Of a DNA stretch of 64,000 nt, positions 55,050 through 64,000 are shown in pieces. This stretch comes from Brachionus rotundiformis (lineage: Eukaryota; Rotifera; Eurotatoria; Ploima; Brachionidae), in contig JAESIW010000200.1 of assembly GCA_016802295.1 (NCBI GenBank), positions 4,581,155 to 4,645,154 on the forward strand, given 5' to 3'. Position numbers and translations under genes: made by a program. The notes under the pieces were generated by a model. That model did not search any database. It was not told where the DNA came from and saw nothing but the letters and a program-made list of their open reading frames with translations. Every line of letters begins with the position of its first letter. Within the stretch, counting starts at the first letter, position 1.

Positions 55050-58000
55050 TTAAAAACTCATCTTCCCAAAGCCTAAGTCAAAAGCAAGCTCTAAAACAAC
55101 ATTTTCCAGACTATCATGAAAACAAATAAAACAATCTCCAACAACAACCCATTCTGATTCCGGATCATTTCGTTGTAGTTTTCGCCTACCAACAACCCAA
55201 AAATTCAACTCCTTATTAATTTTACTAGCCGATTTTTTGTTATCATTAACTTCCAGATCAAATAGCACACCTTGTTCTATCACTTCATGACACGAGTTTT
55301 TTCCAAATTTTAGCTCCATTAAATTTTCGAATAAATCTTTAACTTTGAAGCAACACTGAATGTAGTTGTAAAAAAAGCGCTGAAACAAACTTGAGTTGAT
55401 GTCAAAATAGCGTGGAATAAACAAAATTCCATTCATTCCATTGTCAGATGATGCATAATAAAGCACAGAATTAATTAGACTAAGATCATTAAATAATTTA
55501 TTCTCTCCAATATTGACAAGACTTGCACCTTTAAGAGAAATTCGGCCAATATCAGAGATTGAATTGTGTCTACTTAGACTTTTGGTTTGGTAAATTTTTT
55601 CATTTATTGATTCGATTTCATCGCCTGAATTTTCATCGTTTGAATTATTTACTGATGTCACTGCTCGATGTGGTGTTTCAGCTTGACCATTAGTTTGGGA
55701 CGAAGAACGACCACGTTCTTCTTTAATTCTTATTGGACTCTGGCTTAATGAGCGCTTTTTTTCCATCTGTTTTTGTCTCTTTTTTTTGGACATAACATAT
55801 TTGTTCATGTTATAGAAAATTTTAGATGTCATAGACGAATATGCTTGGTTCACTTCCATCATTAAACCACTGTTGTCCAGGTCTAGAAGCATGTATAGAA
55901 GCTTTTGAATGTAGAAATTGTTCGGTTCTACTATTTTGTTTTGATTTATTCTAAGAGAAATATTTTATTATATCTGGTAAAATATCATCTAAATGCATAC
56001 TCTTTGGCAATGCTTCCTCCAGACTCGATAATCATGGCACCAATGAAGTCTTTCTTTAAGATTATAAAATAAAGTATTATTTAAAAGATTTATCTATAAT
56101 ATTGATTGATAACTAAATACTGAATACATTTATTGCAAGATATATATTTTGTGTAATTAGTTCTAAAAAGATTCAATTTTAATAACAAGACTCAGAGCTC
56201 ATTAGTAATAAGATCAAGTCGACTCACTAATTTAATTAATTTTTTGTTTATCACTTGACAAGGAGAATTCGAATCGCCTTACATTTGGTAAATGAAAGGA
56301 GAGTAAAGGGCTTAATGCAAGTAATTGCCAAGCAAGTAATTACCTTCCAGTTTTTTCTAGATTCTTGCGAATCTTCTGTTGAGCCTTATCTAGAGTTTGG
56401 CATGAGCTAATAGTATCCTAATATAAAGAAAATTTTTGGTGATCAGATTTAATTAAATTTAGAATTTGAATCCTACAATTTTAGAAGGAATACTAAATGC
56501 AATATTATTGAAGAGAAGATACAATTTCTTAATAAATTTTGGCTAATCGGTGGCTAGCCACTAATCAGTCGCTTTTTTATCAAATAAGTTAAAGAAGTTC
56601 GAAACCTGCCAATAGTTAATATTTGGAACAGGTGGTTAGAAAACGCTCAAATATACTGAAAAAGCTTCATAAATGCTTAACTAAATATTGACCCGCAGTC
56701 TATTTACTATCTCTGGTATAGGTCATTAAAAATTTATTTCTATCCGGGTACCATTTTTCTAATCAGTAAAATTAACTTATGGCATAATAAAAATTTATTT
56801 TGATTTGATTTGATAGATTAATTTTTTTGCTTGAACAACATATTCAAAAAAATTCTCCATTTTTGATAATATTTACAAAAACAAGATTGGTAATTCATGA
56901 TAACAAAATATTTTTCAAGATTAATCAAACAATTTAGGCTCAAGTCTTTCAAATTCATTAATTTTTAAAAAATATTTTTTTGCTAATTTTGACATAGATG
57001 TAGTAACAGTTGGTACATAACTTAATACGTCAAAATTAATTGAATAGTATCCCGTACCTAATCTAAATATTTTAATATGCTAAGCTTTTTTAATTGTAAA
57101 ATCGCGTTTTATTGACTGATTGAATGACTCTACAGGGGTATTTGTACAAGCATTTTGTGAGTTTAATGTTATCATTCTTTGAGATAAGTTTTCTTATTAA
57201 TATAACTTTTTCCTATCAGGCATTATTTTTTGAAGAAATTTTAATAATGTTTTTATATATTTTTAGAACCAAATTTTGGGCAAGACCCATTTTTTCTTAA
57301 TGATATCTAGACAATAAAAAATTTTCAAACTTAAAACCATGTGAAATAATTATAAAATTCTTACTAGTCGAATAACAATTAAAAAATGGCGTGAATTTTT
57401 CCATTTTTTCTCAATTTCCACTTCTTTCCAGATTCTAAAATGATTTTCGCTATTTGCCAGATTAAAATAGTTATAGTGATCACAAAAATTGAACACCAGC
57501 TTAGTTAAAGACTCGTTCAAGTGACTGACAAGTAGATAGTGCTGAAAAAATAGACAAGAACCGTACACATGAAACAAGCGACGGTATCCGCTGTCATTTC
57601 TACCAAAATCAAATGCCTCTTGACTTTCCAAGTCACTAAGAACGGTTTCCAAGTCAATTTTTAGTCCAGTGGGAAGTTCAAAAAAAGGTATCGACTCAAA
57701 CAGTTTGGTTTTCATTTCATTAATGCAGCATACTTTCTCGCTAAAAGTCAAATTAGATGAACTTGTATTGAAAGTTTTAAAAAGGGATGACTGAATTAAT
57801 TTTTGATGAAAGTGGTTAAAGAACACATCTAATTCAGATATGAGTGAGTTTTTGTTTTCCAAATCCTCATTTGGATTCAAAATGGTAGTCAAAGCTTGTG
57901 AACCAAATGTAAATTTGTACGCTTCATTTAAATTTTTGGCGAGTATTTTAAAATACTCTGGTTCTATTTGATCTCTTGGTACAATGATTACCATAAGGCC

Positions 58001-59745
58001 TTTGTTTCCAAAATTTTCGTTTAGAAAACAGACATTAAAGCTGCTTCCTTGATGTTCTATGGTTGAGCTAATCAAAGTAAAATTTATTACATTTTTTTTT
58101 AATTGTTTGGACCTTACCATATGGCTTGATCGTTCTGGTCAATGTCTTTTAAAGCGTAGAACAATGTTATGAATAAGCCGCGTATTACCTCAATTATCTG
58201 AGAGAGAATTGTGTTGTTTAACTTGCGGTAGACATACTCTGAGTCAGCTCTTGGGTATGTGTATATCAAATCATTCTGAAAAAAAAATATAAAGTTAAGT
58301 ATTTTGAATTAAGTTTTTTCAAAATTTATTAAAATAAATAAATTCAAAATATTAGATTTTAATATTTTGTGTACCAATTAATCATTTCAACTAGTTTTAT
58401 GGTATTTAAGTAGTCTATTTTAATTTTTTAAGTTTTTTTTTAGAATTTATATTTTTACTTTCATCACAATAATGATTTAAAATTTAAAATTAATTAAAAA
58501 AATGGTTAAATTATTTTATTTTAAATTCTAATTTTATAAATGATGAGAAAAATAGATCTTTGGCTTTTTTCCTTAAAATAAATGTCTAGAAAAAGTAAGC
58601 AAATAAAATAAATGTCTCAGATGCTAATACTGATTATAAATATTTACTCAAATATAATATAATTTTTGTTTAAGTTGTCAAAAACTAAGCTAAATTAAAC
58701 AATGATGTTAAACAATCCGGCTTAAGCTAAATCATAAATGATTAATCTTAATTTAGTTTCGACTTTGGACTTTGAAATTAAGTTATATTTTAAAATATAT
58801 TGGTTACTATTCTCTTCATTTTTAAAATTAACAAAAAAAAATATGATGTAATTAATAAAAGACTTAAATCAAAGCATTTTTTTTAATTCTGTCAAAAATC
58901 ATTTTTTATAATCAAGATACTACATTTAATTGTTTACTTAAAATTAATGAATAATTCTTAAAATTTTTACTTTCTGCCTAGAGTCTGGCTTTCGTTTGAG
59001 AGCGGTTCGGTCCTGTGAGAGTATCATGGCATATAAAAACAAATCATCAGTTGTCATTGAATCATTAGGAGCTTTGACTCGATCGCCTTTTACAACACTG
59101 GTACTTTTGGAAGGTGCTTTGGTCACTTTTTGATTTATATTTGTCAAATCCGCAAAATCATTTTTAAGAATTATTTCGTGTTTGTCTAAATTTGTGTATG
59201 TAATTGGACCAAGGGCAGTTAATGTTACATCTTGAGGCTGGCGTATTGTTGATAGAATCGCTTCTATATTCTCGTAGCTAACTTCAAAGTCATTCACAGA
59301 CAAAATTAAATCCCCTTTAATTAGATTAATGTTAATAAAAAATAATTTTAATTATAAATTTTTTTATAATAATCAATTTACCTATCTTTAATTTTTGTTG
59401 ATAGAACGCTTTTTTATGAGGAACAAAACCTTGGATTACAATTTTGTTAGCTTTTTTAATCGGATCAAAAGCAATGTTCGGATAAATGCCAAGTAGATTC
59501 TGGCACAAATTGGTCGCATTTTTGTCCAGTTTTGGCTTTACTTTGAAAACAACTTGCTTGAGATAATTATTCCCATTTAAAAATTCAGAATCTATTTTTT
59601 CCAAATTAGGATATTTGAGTTCCAGTTTAAGATTATTAGACGCATTAATGTAATATCTCGTTGCCAAGTCAATTTCAATATCCTCTTTGATTTGAAGGCT
59701 AACAACTCCATTTTCGTCTATAAACAATTGCTCTTTTTCATTCAT
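55050..59745 (-). CDS. INTU: Inturned (planar cell polarity and ciliogenesis effector)
   Basis: Minus-strand gene of six exons (59745-59382, 59314-58971, 58275-58118, 58067-57365, 56053-56001, 55950-55050) encoding about 840 residues (human 942). INTU works with FUZ and WDPCP in the CPLANE complex at the basal body. Exons 1-2 encode a PDZ domain: IVIQGFVPHKKAF, then LKIGDLILSVNDFEVSYENI. Exons 3-4 carry the longin-type region: LSQIIEVIRGLFITLFYALK, KGLMVIIVPRDQIEPE, LDVFFNHFHQKL, YGSCLFFQHYLLVSHLN, FRIWKEVE and HFLIVI. Exon 5 continues with FIGAMIIESGG, and exon 6 holds a basic, Ser-rich linker and a last longin-like domain (SVLYYASSDNGMNGILFIPR). All joins are phase-consistent. The intron between exons 4 and 5 is long (about 1.3 kb) and contains an exon-like segment I could not join. 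Confidence 0.88.
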
Positions 59746-59972
59746 TTTTCGATCATTGATTTATCAAATTTTCAAATTTTTATATATTTTATACATTTAG
59801 AAGCATCTATTGAGCATGATCTTTGTTTCCATAGAAACAATTTTTAATTCGAATTTTATGATGAGCTATTTGTCTTATTTTAATGTGTCTCTACTTCTCA
59901 AAAATATATTTGCATATTTTTTAAAATTTATTCATATAAAAAAATAGAAAAAATAAACATGATAAAAAAAGA

Positions 59973-61376
<1,404 letters not shown>

Positions 61377-61724
61377 TCATATAATTTTCAGCATATTGCA
61401 TTCAATTTTAGACGAATTAAAGGATAAAATGTCACAATTCGTATCCTGGACACATCTTGAAAAGCAATGATACTTGTTTTTCATTATTAAATTGGAAACT
61501 ATGTAAAATGTTTTTTGCAAAACAGAGTCTAGATTTGTTTGTTTAAAAATGCATTTGTTTATTAATTGGCAGTTTCTATTATATAATTCTCCATTTAAGT
61601 AAGATACACTATTGGTAACATATGGCTCAATGGTGGTTAATTGAATGTTAATGTTGTTTCCTTTCTGGCATGAAACATTGACCAAATAAAAAAGATTAAT
61701 GACCAAAATGAAGATAGCAACCAT
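61377..61724 (-). CDS. Small secreted Cys-rich protein (PAN/Apple-like)
   Basis: A 115-residue frame that starts with a clear signal peptide (MVAIFILVINLFYLVNVSCQ). The C-terminal half has a Cys pattern (NCQLINKC … HCFSRCVQDTNCDILSFN … ECNML) similar to PAN/Apple modules, which usually carry CxxxCxxxxxCxxxxF and a final C-x-L strand. One module fills almost the whole mature chain. PAN modules bind proteins or sugars outside the cell; no specific role is claimed. The frame ends at TAA shortly after the last strand. A further downstream exon is not obvious. Confidence in the gene is moderate and in the domain lower. Confidence 0.55.
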   Translation of the reverse strand: MVAIFILVINLFYLVNVSCQKGNNINIQLTTIEPYVTNSVSYLNGELYNRNCQLINKCIFKQTNLDSVLQKTFYIVSNLIMKNKYHCFSRCVQDTNCDILSFNSSKIECNMLKII

Positions 61725-62429
61725 TATGTGTTTTGCCTTTCTTAAAAAATAGAAAAAAATATTAAAAAAAAATTTTATATTGATATTTTTATATAATTTT
61801 TAGACAATTTGAGAAAAATTTAAATAAAATTTCTGACTGATTTGTTCTTTATTTATCTAATTGGAGTCTGCTATTTGCCTATGTATTTTCTAAAAAATCT
61901 GTATCCTAGATAAATATTTAAAATAACTTAAACATTTTTTGCGTTTATTTGCTTTATTAAAAATTGATAAATTAATATAAAAACATGAAGTAAGATAATA
62001 AAAAGAGCTATAATTAGTTAACGCCAATTTAATTTTAAGAAAAACAATATTTCTGGAACATAGCTGTCGGTTTTACCGTATTTTTTTTATAAAGTTTTAG
62101 CAACTAATTGGAATTTAAACTCAATTAATAATTTTTTTCTAAAGAAACTCATTGCAGCCACGTTCATTTTTCAAAATTGATCCGGTTCCAAAAGTGTTCT
62201 GTTACTTGATTTAAATCTGCTCGCATGTGATCACAGTTTCTTGGTATCCTAAAAATAGCATATGGATCATCATGGTTCAATGCCATTGGAAAAATTTTCG
62301 GAATCACAATGATCTTTTATTTAATAAATAATTATATATTGTGACCATATGCGAGGCTTTTTGAGCTAAAAATGAATAAAACCTTCAGCTAATTGTGAAT
62401 AGTTGATCCAAGATAAAAGGCTGCTTGGG
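61725..62429. other. AT-rich spacer
   Basis: No gene recognised. Confidence 0.45.
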
Positions 62430-62720
62430 TATAAGACTATACATAAAAAAAATTATCTTAAGCTAACCATTAGCTCAATGGTTAGACCGCATATGGAATA
62501 TGCTGGCAGTGCATCCTGTCCCTATTTTGAAAAAGACTCAAACGAGCTTAAGAGAGAAGATTAATTCTAGAAGTGCATGACTTGGCATCATTTTCATCAT
62601 CGCTTTTTAGGACTAGATTTAACTTGCTTGAGTACAAGAAGATTAAAAGTGATCTAATTCAGATGTAAAAATTGGTAAAAAAACTGTCTTCCAAGATATA
62701 ACTATTAGAGGCATAATTCA
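62430..62720 (+). pseudogene. LINE post-RT relic
   Basis: Plus-strand LLGYKTIHKKNYLKLTISSM followed by VRPHMEYAGSASCPYFEKDS matches the YKSLVRPHLEYAxxxWNP(Y) block of CR1/jockey-like LINEs. Degenerate TRFNLLEYKKIKSDLIQM-like sequence follows near 62600-62670. Stops and deletions show it is dead. Confidence 0.7.
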
Positions 62721-62997
62721 TAGAATCTAAATAGTTTTAAAGCGAAACTTGATGGTTCGATGGCGAAACAAATAGAGACGACTAGCATAGCTCTTTATGG
62801 GTATCGTTAGGTAACCTCTAATCTGCAGTTTATAATACTACTAATAAGCATAATAATATAAAAAAGGACAAAGATAATTGAATTATTTTTTGTTTTTAGA
62901 AATTTATTTGTTTTAAAAGTGCAGCAATGCAAAGTTAAAAACCAAATTAAATGTATTATATCATTCAAAATTTTAAATAAATTTTTTTTTCCTAAAA

Positions 62998-64000
62998 ATG
63001 AATCCAACATTAGAAGAAATCGAAAATGCCCTTTTTGATAAACTTAAAGTAAAAAAAAACATTTCGTTTATTTTCTATTTCCATTTTTTTTCTAGAACCT
63101 GAATTGTGTGCCAGTCAAAAATGTAGTAGCGATTGAACCAAGTGTTTCATTAAAAAGCATAATTTTAGACGAATCTTACTTACAGGAAAAGTTAAACATT
63201 TTTATTTGGATAATTTTCAAAATTGAACCAACTTTTGCTCCGGATTTTGTTGACTCGGACTATTTTTCTTCGGATCTAAAATGCCAAAGTAATATCTTAG
63301 AATAAAATTTTGCTGCCATTTTTTCATTTTTTTACCAATAATCAGAAATAATTGATTGCTTGACCATTTTGAGTTTGGTCGATCCAATTGATTTTAATAA
63401 ACAAAAATTGCTCAATACCTCTCCAAAAAATTTTAAAGAAATACTGCTTATTTTGGACGATCTTGGAAAATTGTTGCCAAAAAGAAGTGTGAACAATTTG
63501 GAAGAATTCTCATTTGACATGAGCATGAGCTTTTTGCCAAATGCTCAATCTGTCAAAAGCGAAGAGAAAGATGATCTATTCGAAAGAAAAATGCAAATTT
63601 TTGAAGATGTAAATTTTTTCAATGAGTACCAATCAATAATTCAGCCAGCCTCATCATTCTCACTTATACCATCAGATTTGAGTCGACTAATAAAAAACGT
63701 AAATGCTAGCTCACCATTTTTTGAAGGTATAAACATTGACAAAATGTGCAAAGCTGATCTTGTCACAAGCTTGGATGAATGCCTAGACAAATTGAAGAAA
63801 GAAATAGAACAAAATCAGTGTATCCTCAAGTCGATGAATGCTGATTTCAATTTGGTCCAGTTAGAGGTAAATTGTGACGAATTTGCTCAAAGGAATATCA
63901 AGCTAGAAGAATACTTGGAAGAAATAGCCAGCTATTTGAACAATTTTAGAGAATTATCCAAAAGTGTCTTAAATGATCCAGAACTGGAAGCAGCGAGTGT
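62998..64000 (+). CDS. HAUS7: HAUS augmin-like complex subunit 7 (partial, 3' end outside window)
   Basis: Augmin recruits gamma-tubulin to existing spindle microtubules and branches new ones. Exons 62998-63048, 63096-63288 and 63346 to beyond 64000; phases agree. The N-terminus, EEIENALFDKLKNLNCVPVK then NVVAIEPSVSLKSIIL and LNIFIWIIFKIEPTF, aligns with the HAUS7 opening (KLKDLNCP…, ITEPKTIQELL, EILEWMCTRVWPS). Exon 3 begins KIIDCLTILSLVDP, also as in HAUS7. A coiled-coil-prone region follows from about residue 230 (LDECLDKLKKEIEQNQ, LEEYLEEIASYLNNF). About 300 residues are visible. Assignment rests on the first 100 residues; HAUS7 is poorly conserved, so confidence is moderate. Confidence 0.75.

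Noticed and set aside
56341..56418. Exon-like minus-strand segment (SSCQTLDKAQQKIRKNLEKTG) with AG and GT borders inside the INTU intron.
   Set aside because: It starts in phase 0 but ends in phase 2, and joining it puts the following INTU exon out of frame. The direct join of the neighbouring exons matches the family better.

Overview
The window is animal nuclear DNA, very AT-rich, with compact genes cut by many tiny introns (about 44-60 nt, GT-AG) and separated by low-complexity spacers. Exons were assembled by hand from splice sites, reading phase and family alignment from memory. Gene content is animal: ESCRT-II, Arp2/3, tectonic, inturned, augmin and V-ATPase proteolipids. The small introns, AT bias, abundance of MULE, Helitron, LINE and Tc1/mariner debris, and an odd H2A would fit a rotifer such as a monogonont (Brachionus-like). 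That identification is an inference, not proven.

Layout. 1-6 kb: a 5S rRNA gene (2061-2179), SNF8/VPS22, a valine-proline repeat protein and ARPC3. 6.9-13.2 kb: nested Mutator-like (MULE) transposons. An intact-looking 1.9-kb FLYWCH-MULE (10675-12618, 9-bp target duplication) sits in the reading frame of a SWIM-type MULE (8201-12931, 9-bp target duplication), which itself probably sits in an older SWIM-MULE relic. A 351-N assembly gap lies in the middle element and its flanks are near-identical. 13.4-19.8 kb: a graveyard with Helitron Rep-like and Pif1-like helicase pieces, an LTR-element gag, a LINE 3' end and a Ty3/gypsy-like integrase. 21-24.2 kb: a 12-exon MINDY-family protein that has lost its catalytic Cys and His. 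25.8-27.4 kb: a rhodopsin-class GPCR. 29.8-36.5 kb: two V-ATPase c-subunit paralogues on opposite strands, with a divergent long-tailed histone H2A between them. 37-45 kb: a fungal-type LysM relic, a Tc1 relic split by a foldback MITE, ELMOD, and a LINE relic split by a short Tc1/mariner-like element. 46-52.8 kb: a 13-exon tectonic with a very long N-terminal ectodomain. 55-59.7 kb: INTU. Then an ARF-like GTPase, a small secreted protein, and the 5' part of HAUS7 running off the end.

Functional links. Tectonic (ciliary transition zone) and INTU (CPLANE complex, ciliogenesis and planar polarity) are convergent neighbours; ELMOD and the ARF-like GTPase also belong to small-GTPase traffic. No operon-like organisation is visible, and the ciliary pairing may be chance. 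LINE relics recur in or near host genes. All three found in host introns are antisense to the host, and several end in (TAC)n-type tails.

The strongest new observations are the nested MULE stack with clean target duplications and family-specific subterminal arrays, the MINDY pseudo-deubiquitinase, the tailed H2A, the enlarged tectonic, and two dated transposon-in-transposon insertions.
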